Assembly: GCA_000149265.1 (NCBI GenBank)
Contig: CH003024.1
Location: forward strand, 659,447 to 723,446
Origin: Ciona savignyi
Taxonomy: Eukaryota > Chordata > Ascidiacea > Phlebobranchia > Cionidae
Reading direction: 5' to 3'
DNA length: 64,000 nucleotides
Shown here: positions 45,536 through 59,100 of the stretch, in pieces
Layout of the letters: each line of letters begins with the position of its first letter
How positions within the stretch are numbered: the first letter of the stretch is position 1
Program-made: the position numbers and the translations under genes
The notes under the pieces: generated by a model
Databases searched by the model: none
What the model was told of the DNA's origin: nothing
What the model saw: only the letters and a program-made list of their open reading frames with translations

Positions 45536-48500
45536 TGCGGTTTGTGGTTATAAACTAAGCTTTAGTTCGTATATTCGTCGGTGATTTTAACTGAATAATA
45601 TAAAACCAATTATGTCTGTTCCAAGAGGAGGCATTGTTTAACAATATACCTAAACACTAAAAGCAGGTAGAAGTAAGTACAATTTACTGGTATGTAAGAT
45701 ACAGCCTGAAACAGCCACACGAAATCGATTGTTTTGTGCACGATTCACTGGGCGTAGTTCCGCCTACGCTTGTGTCAATTTAATTAAATCTAACTGCCAA
45801 CCAAATACAAATTGGCGTAAAATATTAAATGGTATATTTAGCGAAACTAAGCATAACAATGACCATTAAAAACTCGTGACCTGAATTACATATTTAATTA
45901 CAAAATTTCTTTCCAAGTTCTTCGAGTTAAACTATTCTTAAAACGCATATTCAAACTATCAAACAGTGCCAGAGGCACGGAGCGGTTCTTCAAGATCAGG
46001 ACAAACCACCCAAACTGGTGGCGACAACCAATGTAAACAATTTAACCAAAACCAGCGCAAAGGACCAAAACACTATGATTTAACATTAACAGTTATATAA
46101 CCACAAAACTTAAAAAGAGCGGCATGGCTGGGCTTCAGAGTTAGACATTGGTTAAGATTAGCGTTGGGATAATTGTTAAAATCATTTCGCTTCCTTATCC
46201 AAGTAAACAGCGTCCTATACTCATTTCTCCCTTTTAGTGATACCTGCTATACGTCCCACGATTAAGGGAATCCGTGTAAACTGTGACAGCTTGTTTGATA
46301 AGTTTTTAGCAACAATTTTACTAATATTATTGATATACAACATGGCCACATATAAAGCTCACTCCCCCTTGATCTGATTACCACTCTTTTTTTTCCAAAT
46401 TTTTGTATTCTTGCCTAGGTTTGGTGGCAGCGTCCGCTATATTTAACATTTATGTCCTGTTGAGGTTTTCAATGAGATTTTTGTTCTTTAAAGACCGTTC
46501 TGATTGTCATCGTTTTCTGTTCCTGTCCTGTGATGAGTTCATTTGGAAATTACCTAAACTATGTTTCATCGTGCAAATTAGAAATTCAAATCATTTGGCA
46601 AGCGAAATAATTTAACTACTGGTTATCTACAACCATTTCATGGCTTATGAATAGTGCATAGTTGGCAATTCGTTTTATCATCTATATTTGATGAGTGTTC
46701 CTGGTTAAAGGCAGGGAAATTATTTCTTCTCTCACTTTTGAAAATAAATTTTAAACAATGGCAGCGAGTATAGATAATTTTCGATGGGATTAACGTTTGT
46801 CAAACCGTTTGCACAATAATCGCAAATATCTAAACTTTGAACTTGACATAAATTGGTACATCTAGACTGAATAGCGACAAGGTTACGTTAACACAGCCTA
46901 CAAAGGCAAAATTTACATTCAATGTAAAATTCCTGTTAAATAAGACCGCAGCCAATTACCTAATGCAGCACAAGAACGTCGCAAGCGAACTACGTGTTTT
47001 ACAAGACTTTATCAACCTCCACAGCAATAAACGAACAAGACCGCAGGCACACGGTGATACAATAAATAAACCTTCGCCTTTAAAAGGTTGACTGAAATCG
47101 TTTTACACATTTTTTCGTGGTGCGTCTCAGCGAAAGGTGTTTTGCAATTTTGTCCAAGCAAATATGCCTATTTTTTATACTGCGCGAAGGAACAAATATA
47201 CAGTAATCTAAACTGAACACCGAATAAGTTAAATGTTTCATGTCTGTATTCTATATGTAACGTCAGCTTATATTAATTATCTCAGTTTATACTAACGTCT
47301 CATGCAAACCCAAGGTAGATTTTTACATGTAATACAATCGGCTAGTTCAGTAGCTCTACGTCTCCTATACTTCTTCATGTAACTCTATCAATCAGCTTAC
47401 TGTAAGTACAAATCAAACAAACTAAAGTGATACAAAGCGCTGGAAACACCACACCCACGTAACCAACATCACACCCACGTAACCAACTTCAAGCTCAAGT
47501 AAACCCAGCATTTTAACCCTCCTTTCAGCGCGCAGTTCTCTTTCCGACCTTTTGGCTATCTATCCAGCTAACATTGAAGTTGTACCAGCCCGTACTACCC
47601 GTAGAATATGTCCATTCAACCACTTCACTGCTAATCAATTATCTAACGTCCTATTAATATTTAATGTCCTTGTCACGCCAGAAACTACGTTTTCCGCCTA
47701 ATTTCATCACCAGCAACCAGCCTAGTAGAAATCAGCTATTTTATTTCGCTCACTGGAGCGAATGGAAGGCGCTGCAATTAACCGGTCCTCAAACTCTGCA
47801 AGGAACAGCACGCCTAATTAGTTTTAATTCCATCACTCGCTTAATTTTGATTTCCTTTAGAATCTAAAGTTTAAATATTCTAGATTTTCAAAACAATAAA
47901 CACGGTCTAATATACTATATTCTCTCTGTAATAAAGCCATTTACACCAGTAATTCTGCATTCTGTCAAACCTGTTTTCATCCGTGCTTTCAATGATTCGC
48001 ATATTGATGGGTAATTTTTTGGCAAAGTTTCTATAATTTGATTATGAGTGACGTAACACGGCGTAAGATCTTTACCATACATTTCTCGACACTATATATC
48101 AGATGTAGGGATACGCCGGTGACGTCATCACCGAAGAAAAAATCGAACGATGTGACATGTCCGCAGTTATCGTTGGAAGAGCAGCGTTAGAAATTGGTGT
48201 GTCAAAGCATGCAGCACCAAATATTTGCACCCGGCTACAGTTGACGAAGCTAATATAGATGGCGTATCAACAATTACGATCTTTATGCGCGGCATGATGT
48301 GATGAGGTGTACCCTCATTTTTTTAAACGAGTGTTTTGTTGAGTAAAAATGAATGGGCATAACACCATTCGCTGAGACGAATCGAGTTAACGGAGCTATT
48401 GCTTTGTGTTAAACATGATGGCGACATTTTTTGTATAACCGGTAAACATCCCTATGTATATTTTTGTAAATTCACTAGGTTTACGGGACGTGTAAGTGTG

Positions 48501-49454
48501 TTAATCAATCAATCAAATATCTTTGCGGTTGATTTCGATACCACAATCTTTTGAAGAACCCGACCTATACCATTGAGATAAAAATAGCAGTTTTAAGGGC
48601 TGGGTTCGATCCTAGAACCTTTCTAGTATGTCCACCATGCCAGAACCGTCACACTAAGCGGAATGGCAAAATTAATAAATTGTATTAAATCGGAAACCTG
48701 TCTTAAAGGGTTGGAACTAGTCCAGAATTAAAACCACACTACTTTGCGCTTTCGTCTATTAGTTTATTTTCGACTATACATATAGATTCACAACGCGAGT
48801 GAGATTTTAACATGACTGGCATGTCATTTAAGATGTTAGATCCCATAAGCTTTAGGTCGTAGTCGCCATTTCAGGCGCCGAAGCGACACGGGGAGGATTA
48901 GTTTACATCCGAAATTTAAAACAGGAAAAAAAGGAGAGAATAAATAACAAGGAACAAATGAAAAAAACAAAGAGTTCGATTAATTAGGTTAAAACGCAGT
49001 AGCTAATACTGCCGAGTTAGATGCACGCACGATTAATGAAGGTACAAGTTGAAAGTATATGCTGTATAATAATGAACCAATGAAGTAACTATTTGGCAGA
49101 TGTAAGGATAAGTTCAGCCGAAGAAGTTACGCTGAAAAATAAAAAAAATAAGGTTAGATTTTATTCAACTTAGAAGTCACGGAAATCGCCGGCCATTGTT
49201 TAATTCCGGCACAACTTATAATATTACTGCCCTAATTAATTTGGTTTGCCAGACGATAACAGAGCTAAGTAAATTAATGGATTAAAAAGAAACTAAAAAC
49301 AAACAACATGTATAACACACTACAATATAGAAACCTAACTGTTTTGACACAGTCAGTATTACATGCCTGCGTTTCCCACCGCCCGGCAACAAACACAGAT
49401 CAAATTTCCCTATTTGAACATCTTTAGCACAGTTAATTGCCCAAATTATAGTTC
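45536..49454. other. Stretch between TMEM200-like copy 1 and trefoil exons of unit 1
   Basis: About 3.9 kb inside duplication unit 1, AT-rich, without a supported gene. The upstream region of TMEM200-like copy 1 lies at its left end. At 47449-47504 a 20-22 bp motif (CACACCCACGTAACCAAC) occurs twice where unit 2 has it once. A candidate poly(A) signal for the trefoil exons lies at 49159-49164 (minus strand). I see nothing else. Confidence 0.6.
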
Positions 49455-49649
49455 TTACTCACTTTTTTTAAAACACCAAGGGGCGCCTGGGATCAGGATC
49501 TCCGGCATGTAACAGCATCCTTTCACACGGACGCACTCGTGGTAGTCAAATTGGCCACAGTCCTCTCTGGAGGTCGGGGCAAGGGTGTCTCGGTCCTTGC
49601 ATACCGGGGCCGCTGAAAAAAGGTCCAGGTATTAAGAGGGGTGTGGATA

Positions 49650-49760
49650 TACGGTCGTGTGACCGTATAGTTACCGCGACCAATGCATATACCGACTCTT
49701 AAACATAAAACGGTCCTGGAGACGAGCCTATCATGGGTTCGAAACTTGGCTCGGTAAAAA
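49650..49760 (+). repeat. Family-1 tRNA-like SINE (unit 1)
   Basis: Nearly complete: TACGGTCGTGTGACCGTATA at the head and ATGGGTTCGAAACTTGGCTC at the B-box, with an A-rich tail. Its counterpart in unit 2 is at 60301-60425. Confidence 0.9.
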
Positions 49761-49910
49761 AAGAGAAAAAAATGAAAAAAATGAAGGATATGAATAAGAT
49801 GGGAGGCAGCAAGCGAGGTGGTTTCTAAAAGTGGTAAATCAAGGGGATATTTAAAAACTACTTACAAACAAGATTTGTGGGGCTTAGTTACGATGCCATA
49901 AAAAAAATTT

Positions 49911-50185
49911 TGCTAAGACCGTTTTTTGTATATAAGTGGTATGTGTGTCGGTCGCTTTAACCGTTCGGCAACATCACCTGCCCTAAATCGTGTTGTAATC
50001 AGCTCTTTTTTTCTGCGCTGTATTCTAGTTGGTAGAGAAAGGTGCTGAAAAGTACACTAAAGTGTACGGTCGTGTGGCAGAAAGGTTAACACAACCAACG
50101 CATATATCAATTCAGTACAAAAACGGTCTTATAAAGGGAACAGACCATTATGAGTTCAAACCTTGGCCCAACAAAATAAATAAAA
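49911..50185. repeat. Two family-1 SINE fragments in opposite orientation (unit 1)
   Basis: A minus-strand head fragment (49911-49976, GTCGGTCGCTTTAACCGTTC) is followed by a plus-strand diverged copy (50065-50185, TACGGTCGTGTGGCAGAAAG to CAAACCTTGGCCC). In unit 2 about 130 bp between them, including the second head, is absent. Confidence 0.75.
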
Positions 50186-51159
50186 AGTTAACTTACGTGC
50201 GGCGGGTGCTGCGGTTGTGGTCGGTGCTGCTTGTGTCGGGGCAATCACCACGCCTGCAATTGACCAAGTTAAACTCTGTATAGGAATCCTAACAACAGGG
50301 TGGGTTTGGGTTCGACTTTATGCGTTCGCGCTAACTGTTTATACAACCATCTAAAGGCCGCTCATAGGTAACGATTAGGGCCACCAGCTATAATTTAGCA
50401 AGATCGAAGCCAGTCTTAGCTGGAAGCTTGACCCCCAGTGAATTTATAGGCTGAACAAACATTGCAGCTATAAATCCTTCGCAATTAGCACTATGTGATA
50501 GTTTCGGCAACTATGGATAATCTGATGAATGCTCGAGTTATAGTTTCCCAACATTTTCTCATCTTGAAGGATAAAAGCAAGTATTCTTTCTTACCATGTT
50601 CGCTTATATGTAAGCAGTTCGGAACACAGCACGGTATTGATAGCTCGTTGAAATAGTGAAAAAGAGGATAGTTTGCAATCAACTTATAATTTACTAAAAA
50701 AATACCAACACCTGTCTTCGATGGCTGGTGATAATTCTTTCCTATCCACAATTACCAAAATAATGAATGGCCGAACATAATAACCGAAAATATTGGAATA
50801 TTGGCAAAAATGTCATTTGTACTAGGTTTACCCGTTAGGCAAATAGCGCACAGGATCAAATATCCAGACTTAGGGTCCGCGCAATGTCAAAAACATTAAG
50901 TGCTGTCTTGCAAATGTAATTTTCTTTAATTCAACAGTAACATCAAAATATCTGTATTTTTAGGCCCATATCTAATTATAGCCTTTAGGTAGGCACTGGT
51001 TGCTGGTGCCACGAGCACCACGACTTACTCATTTTTTGTAGCAGGTGGGAGGCTTCCGGACTCCCAACCCTCGCTCGAGAAAGCTTAGTGTCACCTGCTC
51101 GTAGCAACATCCTGAACCAGATTCGCACGTCTGTCTTGTCACAACGTCGTTAATGTCCA

Positions 51160-54100
51160 CTGCAAGAAAATGGATTCATTGGGGAGACAGTAAGCGAGCT
51201 ACAGTTCGATGCACAATGGGAACGAAAGTTTACCAACTGGGCAAAGTTTCGAACCCATGATGGGCTGATCATTGGATCATTATTTAAGTAAAAAATCAAC
51301 ATATTAAAGTGTATGGGCTTTGATCTTAACCCAGGTGTATCTAATCTGAGTTAGGCACCATTTTATGTTCGCGACTGCATGTGCTTACGGTTGTTACAAA
51401 CAGAAAAAAGTTAAAAAAAAGAACTGCAAGAGAAGCGGCTCATTGAAGGAAATTACAGGAGACCTACAGTTCGATGCACAATGGGAACGAAAGATTACCA
51501 ACCCAGCAAAGTTTCGAACCCATGATGGGCTGGTCATTAAGAACATTATTTAATTAGAAATCGAAATATGAAAGTATACGGGCTTTGCGCTAAACCCAGA
51601 TGTGTCTTATAATCGCGTTTCTCATTTAAAGTATGGTAAGATGGTCTTGTACAGCCATAAACAAATGCAAAAATCGTGCACAAACTTACAATAGACACAA
51701 AACCATTTCTGACTAAGTGTTTTGTATATCAACCATTAGAAAGAAACGTATTATACATTAAAATGAATTTCCTGGAACCTTCGATATCTCTTTGTTGTTA
51801 TCTTTCGGATACCTAAACGCCGAAAATAATTTACTCCTTGTACGAAACGTTCGAGTCCAAGCACACAACGCTAGCACTCAAAAAACGCAAATCACACCAT
51901 GACGTATTTACTGGCGGGTACCAGCAGTCCAGTCATACGGGCAACACACAATGCACGTTTTCACTCTACAATTTCCTGTGGGCTAACTAGCTCTAATATC
52001 TTATTCCCCGGTATAAGACCGCCGTTAAACCGCAGGTATTCGCTTACGTCATACCGGTGTATTTACAAGATTGATAACGTCAGTTTTATTACGTCAAACG
52101 CCAAAAGGTACCCCATGAAAGCTTTGGTTATGAAAGTAACTCATGCGATGGTATTTGCGATTATACCAATATGCAGACATCAATTAATCACAATTTTTCA
52201 TAGTTAACATCTGTACAATTCGTTTACCACGCAGTTGACATCACTTTGTAGAATGGGCGATTTAAATTCGTACAGTGGCAGACATGATAAGGCTAGAGAT
52301 ACTTCAAAGATTAAACGACATTGTTTGTTTACGTATTTATCCAATGCGACTAGATGCGCACATGCACAGCCAGACAACGGTCTAAAATTCGATGGCGTTT
52401 GCAAATTATTGAATTTTGACCTTATTAAGGCAGCAATTTTGCGGCAATCGTATTTGCATTGTGCGGGTTAGCATATCGACCGTCAAAGCAATATTGACAA
52501 TACTATAAAAAGCACAATAATCTCAAGTTTAATTTGTATTTTAGCAAAAAATAAACAACTCCTATGCAAAACGATTTAAAAAACCTCCGTGTATATTTTG
52601 CGAAAGCCGGTGCATTTGAAAAAATTGAACGAATGAGACTTAACTTATTTTAATGATGTGTTTTAATATCTTCGTGTTTTGATTAGGTGCCAACTGAATT
52701 TGTGACTATAAATAGACGCGAGATTGTATGGTATCTGCAAACTAAATGGGGAGTATACAAAAGTACGAAAATAAGGAATTTTATACCAATTCCTATCCCA
52801 CAGTTATTAAAGGAATGGGATTTTTTAGTAATTACTAACAGATCCTAACGAGACTGAATTTACGCAGTAGTTTTATCTAAACACATATTTGTTTGCCATT
52901 TGTCCGTAAATAGGCATTGGTCCGTAATAATTATTTTCTTCTCAATATTAAGCACAAAACAAGAAATTTAGCGCTGGAACTAGTGCTGTACGAAATAAAG
53001 ACAAACACAGTAAACTGGTCCTTGACAATTTTAGTTCAAAGTCCCAGTAATTTTTATACCAATTCCTAACCCACAGTTACGCCGCTGAGTTAAAAAATTA
53101 AAGGAATGGGATTTTTTTTCTTAATTACTAACAAATCCCAACGACACATAGTTAGGTATTTTCTTCTCAATGTTAAGCAGAAAACAAGTAAATTTCTAGC
53201 GCTGGAACTAGTGCTGTACGAAATAAAGATGAAACAGTAAACTGATCCTTGACAATTTTAGTTCAAAGTCCCGGTAATGTTGGATATTTCCTCTCTACAC
53301 TGGCGATTTTTGAAAGTGTAATGAGCGTGATGACGCGCCCAGGAATATACTCGAATCTTCGGGGAATAAGGTCGTTGGTCTTGCAGTAATGGCTTCGCCT
53401 GAGATTAATTAAGCTTTGATTAGTCATTCAAGTTACATGCGTGCTCTAGGGAGGCAATATAGATATATAACATTCCCTGTACATTCAAGCTATCTCGTTT
53501 ACAGAGTTAACGATTATCAGACTCCAGTACTGCAAAATGTGTGTTTTGATGATTGAAAATGAAGATGCCTTCTGGATTTGTTAGCTACAAGCGGTGATGT
53601 TAAAAAAGATTTTTTGGGGGAGGGCATACTAAAGAATACACTTTGAGAAGCCGCGCTTAAAATGCATTTTGGGTAATGACTGTGTCGTAGTGTAAAATAA
53701 TTTCAATTTACAGAGCTATTTCATATATCAACTATACGCCTGAAGAGGCGTGCATACACTTTTAGATTCGTTAAACGATTTGTCACAAATACGATATTGG
53801 AAGATTTAGAATAAAAACAAAATATCGACCTGTGTCTATCAAATTTGAGCAAAACACCGGCGAAGATTCCAGTTTTGGCTGGTTAAAACTGGATTTGTAG
53901 CAAAAAGGATGGGTTCTGGTGCTATCATTTTCTTGCATATTCTTTGTAAAACTGCACCTTTGTGTATTGATATTTCCTGTAAAAAAGTGGTCGTTTTAAA
54001 CAGATGTAAGAAGTTAGCGGTGTTTTTATTTATGAAATTGTTTTCGCTACTCTGTTGCGGAAATCAAGCAACAAAATTTGCCAGCACAAATTAAAAATAA

Positions 54101-54969
54101 ACAAATGTAAAACAAAACATTGTTTCAGTGAAGTGGTGACAATGTATGGAGAGTGAATGGGGTAACGATGTTGACGGACAGCTGTGGTAAAATTCTAATG
54201 GAGATATCCAACAGGCAGCTGACAATATTCCACGGTGTATATTCGGGTAACCAGGGTTCCGTTACGTTGGATTTTTTTAATTTCTTTCATAGGCTACGTT
54301 AGTTTTTTGTTTAACAATTAATCTTGTTTGGGATCACATCTCGCCCACCGTCGGGTCAATTTCCCAGTCGAACCCATTCATCCGCTGGGTTCAGACAATG
54401 TCCATAAAGTGCCTTGCCTAAGGACACAACCGACTAGCCAGCGACCAGTTTCGCACCTTATGCAACCTTTCGATTGAAAGGCGACGGACGCACTAAACCG
54501 CTAGACCGACCGACCGGCCGGACGAGCGTGGTAGGACAGGGTACTCGTGTTTATCATCCTGAATGGGAAAACGCACGTGGTTATCAAACCGGCAATCGTC
54601 AGATCATATCCCGGCCACCGTGGGTTACGGAGATTATTGCAGTGTGTGCTGTATGATTGAGACATTCCTAGTTCTAGTAGAACCCATTAAACTACGGGAA
54701 TCGGTCAATATCGATAGAAGTGCTTGTCCAGCAAGGATAAAACGGACTGCTATCGACCAGTCTTGTACCTGCAGCCATCAGGCTGAAAGGTGACGCTAAT
54801 TAACCACCGAAAGTATTCTGTCTGGAAACTAGGTGAGCCAAACTTTACAAAGTAATAAAGTTTTGCAAGGCACCAGACTATTGCTGTTTAAAATTGTAAA
54901 TTAAGTAAAAATGATGCTTGTAAGCACGGGAAAAAAACAGAAAATTACATTTTTTTAAATAAAAAAGTC
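51160..54969. other. Junction of duplication units and left part of unit 2
   Basis: It contains family-1 SINE 3' ends on the minus strand (51225-51290 and 51493-51553), the unit junction near 51608, an internal direct repeat of about 250 bp (about 52775-53040 and 53052-53275) found only in unit 2, and the second copy of the double SINE-2 array (54340-54830). No gene is supported. Confidence 0.65.
54340..54830 (-). repeat. Two SINE-2 copies in tandem (unit 2)
   Basis: Counterpart of 43668-44150, almost identical, including the double core. It was duplicated with the surrounding block rather than inserted independently. Confidence 0.85.
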
Positions 54970-56165
54970 TTAGTTACCGTAGCTTGCCGATACGGCGAAT
55001 TCGATGTATAAATCCTTTACGTGGACCAGTTTGTTAGACGAGTTACGATTTTCAAGGATTAGAGTGGTCGCCACCAGGATAATAAAGAGTCCAATTCCCA
55101 CTCCGACAGGTCCGCACAATGACACACGTAGCAACCACGTCAAGACGGAGCCTAAAATTAGGAACAAAATATTTACGGTCGGAGTTGAACTTAATAATGC
55201 CCAAGTCCAAGCACATTAAAAGTTGTTAAGATCAAACATTTGGACGTATTTTTGGTAACTTAATTAGGTCCTATTGTAGTTTTTTAACCCCTTAAAACAA
55301 AAACATAGGATATAAAAAAAACCTTGGATGTAAAAATAAATAGTAGTAAATCAATACTTGATTGTAGTCGTTAACAATTTAACTCAAGACAAGTAACTGA
55401 AATGTTTTGATTCAAGTTTTCGTAAAATTCGGCCGTGTTCACTAGTCGAGTGTTTACCGGCGATCAGAAACAGTGCTCCCAGGATCGCAATACCGCCACC
55501 TGGCGACAGGAGTTTAATGTTTCCAGGCACCTGGATGGTGTACGTCGGTCTTGAATTGACTTCCCGTATAAACTGAAAGGAAAATAGCGATTATGAGGCC
55601 GGATAGTTAGCGAGACCTATACATATACCGACTACTATACAAAAACGGTCGTTTAACAACACCAACTTATAAAAAGAGATCGCATAAAAACCCAGAATTG
55701 TCGGTTAAAAAAGAAAACTGAACAGTAAATGTGTTTTTTAAACAGACATTAGAGGGATATTGTGGTACAACCACAATAATTAGATTTAGCACTGGTAAAA
55801 GTACGCGTTAACGGATATAAACGCTTTCTGGTAAATAAATTGTTGAAGAATCTTGCCACGCGTTTACAATTGATAGCACTTTTTTCTACGACGGACAGGA
55901 TAGGACGGTTAAGAAAACCATTCTACTTTCACCAGTGATTTGTACAAGGAATAAATAATGAAGTCTCGCCGACCTTTCGCCTGTACCTGCCATCGCTCTC
56001 ACACCAGTTAATTAGCTTACTGTCCCCGGCGCGCTTCGGGAATAGATTGCTCCCGGTGGGCTTGTTCTTATCTTTTCCTTGGATTGATTTGGTTTGACTG
56101 GCATCCGGCGCAGGGCTGCGGAATTTACCAGCAATGTTGCGAGATAACAGGCCACCAGAAAACAT
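54970..56165 (-). CDS. TMEM200: TMEM200-like two-helix membrane protein, copy 2 (three exons)
   Basis: The exons in transcription order are 55974-56165, 55458-55572 and 54970-55151, with lengths identical to copy 1 and 162 residues. By eye the protein differs from copy 1 at only two sites in exon 1 (Asn to Ser near residue 23, Gly to Ser near residue 57). Exon 2 has one synonymous change (ATC to ATA) and exon 3 encodes the same protein. Exon 1 donor AAG|GTCGGC is again weak. Both copies look intact, so the locus appears to have two functional genes if the assembly is right. Family role unknown. Confidence 0.75.
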
Positions 56166-59100
56166 TGCGGTTTGTGGTTATAAACTAAGCTTTAGATCGT
56201 ATATTCGTCGGTGCTTCTGACTGAAAAATATAAAACCAATTATGTCTGTTCCAAGAGGAGGCGTTGTTTAACAATGTACGTAAACACTAAAAGCAGATAG
56301 AAGTACGTACAATTTACTGGTATGTAAGATACAGCCTGAATCAGCGACTCGAAATCGATTGTTTTGTGCACGATTCACTGAGCGTAGTTCCGCCTACGCT
56401 TGTGTCAGTTTAATTAAATCTAACTGCCAACCAAATACAAATTGGCGTAAAATATTAAATGGTATATTTAGCGAAACTAAGCATAACATCGACCATTAAA
56501 AACTCATGACCAGAATTACATAATTACAAAAGTTCTCTATCTTAACGCATATTCAAACAATCAAACAGTGCCAGAGGCACGGAGCGGTTCTTAAAGATTA
56601 GGACAAACCACCCAAACTGGTGGCGACAACCAATGTAAACAATTAAACCAAAACCAGCGCAAAGGACCAAAACACTATGATTTAACATTAACAGTTATAT
56701 AACCACAAAACTTAAAAAGAGCGGCATATGGCTGGGCTTAGAGTTAGACATTGGTTAAAATTAGCGTTGGGGTGATTGTTAAAATCATTTTGCTTCCTTA
56801 TCCAAGTAAACATCTTTCCATTTCCTCCTTTTAGTTATACCTGATATACGTCCCACGATTAAGGGAATCCGTGTAAACTGTGACAGCTTGTTTGATAAGT
56901 TTTTAGCAACAATTTTACTAATATTATTGATATACAACATGGCCACATATAAAGCTCACTCACACTTGGTCTGTTTACCACTCTTTTTTCCAAATTTTTG
57001 TATTCTTGCCTAGGTTTGGTGGCAGCGTCCGCTATATTTAACATTTATGTCCTTTTGAGGTTTTCAATGAGATTTTTGTTCATTAACGACCGTTCTGATT
57101 GTCATCCTTTTCTGTTCCTGGCCTGTGATGAGTTCATTTAAAAATAACATAAACTATGTTTCATCGTGCAAATTAGAAATTCAAATCATTTGGCAAGCCA
57201 AATAATTTAACTACTGGTTATCTACAACCATTTCATAGCCTATGAATAGTGCATAGTTGGCAATTCGTTTTATCATCTATATTTGATGAGTGTCCCTGGT
57301 TAGAGGCAGGGAAATTATTTCTTCTTTGACTTTTGAAAAGAAATTTAAAACAATGGCAGGGCATATAGATATGTTTCGTTTGGATTAACGTTTGTTAAAC
57401 CGTTGGCACAAATAATCACAAATATCTAAACTTTGAACTTGACATAAATTGGTACATCTAGACTGAATAGCGACAAGGTTACGTTAATACAGCCTACACA
57501 GGCAAAATTTACATTCAATGTAAAATTGCTGTTAAATAAGACCACAGCCAATTACCTAATGCAGCACAAGAACGTCGCAAGCAAACTACGTGTTTTACAA
57601 GACTTTATCAACCTCCACAGCAATAAACAAACAAGACCGCAGGCGCACGGTGATACAATAAATAAACCTTCGCCTTGAAAAGGTTGACTGAAATCGTTTT
57701 ACACATTGTTTTGTGGTGCGTCTCAGCGAAAGGTGTTTTGCAGTTTTGTCCAAGCAAATATGCCTATTTTTTATACTTCGCAAAGGAACAAATATACAGT
57801 GATCTGATCATGGAATAAGTTAAATGTTTCATGTCTGTATTCTATATGTAAAGTCAGCTTATATTAATTATCTCAGTTTATACTAACGTCTCATGCAAAC
57901 CAAAGGTAGATTTTTACATGTGATACAATCGGCTAGTTCAGTAGCTCAACGTATCCTATACGTCTTCATGAAATTACTCCATTAATCAGCTTACTGTAAG
58001 AACAAACAAAATAAATTGATACAAAGGCTGGAAACATCACACCCACGTAACCAACTTCAAGCTCAAGTAAACCCAGCATTTTAACCCTCCTTTCAGCGCA
58101 AAGTTCTCTTTCCGACCTTTTGGCTATCTATCCAGCTAACATTGAAGTTGTACCAACCCGTACTACCCGTAGAATATGTCCATTCAACCAATTCACTGCT
58201 AATCAATTATCTAACGTCCTATTAATATTTAATGCCCTCGTCACGCCAGAAACTACGTTTTCCGCCTAATTTCATCACCAGCACCAGCCTAGCAGAATTC
58301 AGCTATTTTATTTCGCTCACTGAAGCGAATGGAAGACTGGCGTTGCAATTAACCGGTTCTAAAACTCTGCGAGGAACAGCACGCCTAATTAGTTAAGGAC
58401 GATGGAAAGCCAATAGCAGTCTATTTTCAATAACGCTCAATCAAGCAAATATTGCAGTTAATTCCATCACTCGCTTAATTTTTAATTCCTTTAGAATCTA
58501 AAGTTTAAATATTCTAGATTTCCAAAACAATAAACACGGTCTAATATACTATACTCCCTCTGTATCAAAGCCATAAGCCACCAGTGATTCTGGCTTCTAT
58601 TAAACCTGCTTTCATTCGTGCTTTCAATGGTTCGCATATTGATGGGTAATTTTTTGGCAAAGTTTCTATAATTTGATTATGAGTGACGTAACACGACGTA
58701 AGATCTTTACCATACATTTCTCGACACTATATATCAGATGTAGGGATACGCCGGTGACGTCATCACCGAGGAAAAAATCGAACGATGTGACATGTCCGCA
58801 GTTATCATCTTTGGAAAAGCAGCGCTAGAAATTGGTGTGTCAAAGCATGCAGCATCAAATATTTGCACCCGGCTGCAGTTGACGAAGCAAATATAGATGG
58901 CGTATCAACAATTACGATCTTTATGCGCGGCATGATGTGATGAGGTGTACCCTCATTTTTTTAAACGAGTGTTTTGTTGAGTAAAAATGAATGAGCATAA
59001 CACCATTCGCTGAGACGAATCGAGTTACCGGAGCTATTGCTTTGTGTTAAACATGATGGCGACATTTTTTGTATAACCGGTAAACATCCCTATGCATATT

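Larger units (their letters stand above)
49455..51159 (-). pseudogene. 5'-truncated, frameshifted copy of the trefoil gene 3' end
   Basis: The exons in transcription order are 51029-51159, 50197-50253 and 49455-49612, the counterparts of 61601-61732, 60713-60769 and 60107-60264. The first exon has lost one base in an A run, so its end reads TGC TAC AAA AAA TGA and stops just before the donor, where copy 2 reads AAG AAA ATG A. The partner exon holding the first half of that trefoil domain, and all exons upstream, are missing because the duplication boundary falls there. The last exon still encodes an intact trefoil with six cysteines and RxDCG. It is therefore probably a nonfunctional remnant unless a new promoter and start are used. 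Confidence 0.8.
41185..51608. repeat. Tandem segmental duplication, unit 1
   Basis: The unit begins at ATAATCGCGTTTCTCATTTA (41185) and runs to the point where the same sequence begins again at 51609. Gene content is TMEM200-like copy 1 and three 3' exons of a trefoil gene. Most blocks match unit 2 with few substitutions (for example 43241-43426 against 53909-54094), and some carry indels of tens to hundreds of bases. The right end holds a roughly 230-bp sub-repeat twice (51184-51400 and 51444-51607) where unit 2 has it once. Confidence 0.95.

Noticed and set aside
47544-47565. Text resembling the start of U2 snRNA (CCGACCTTTTGGCTA)
   Set aside because: Only about 14 bases resemble it; no Sm site or further U2 sequence follows.
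50491-50751. Minus-strand frame with counterpart at 61007-61279
   Set aside because: It lies in an intron of the trefoil gene, the two copies differ by indels that shift the start of the frame, and no trefoil or linker features are present.
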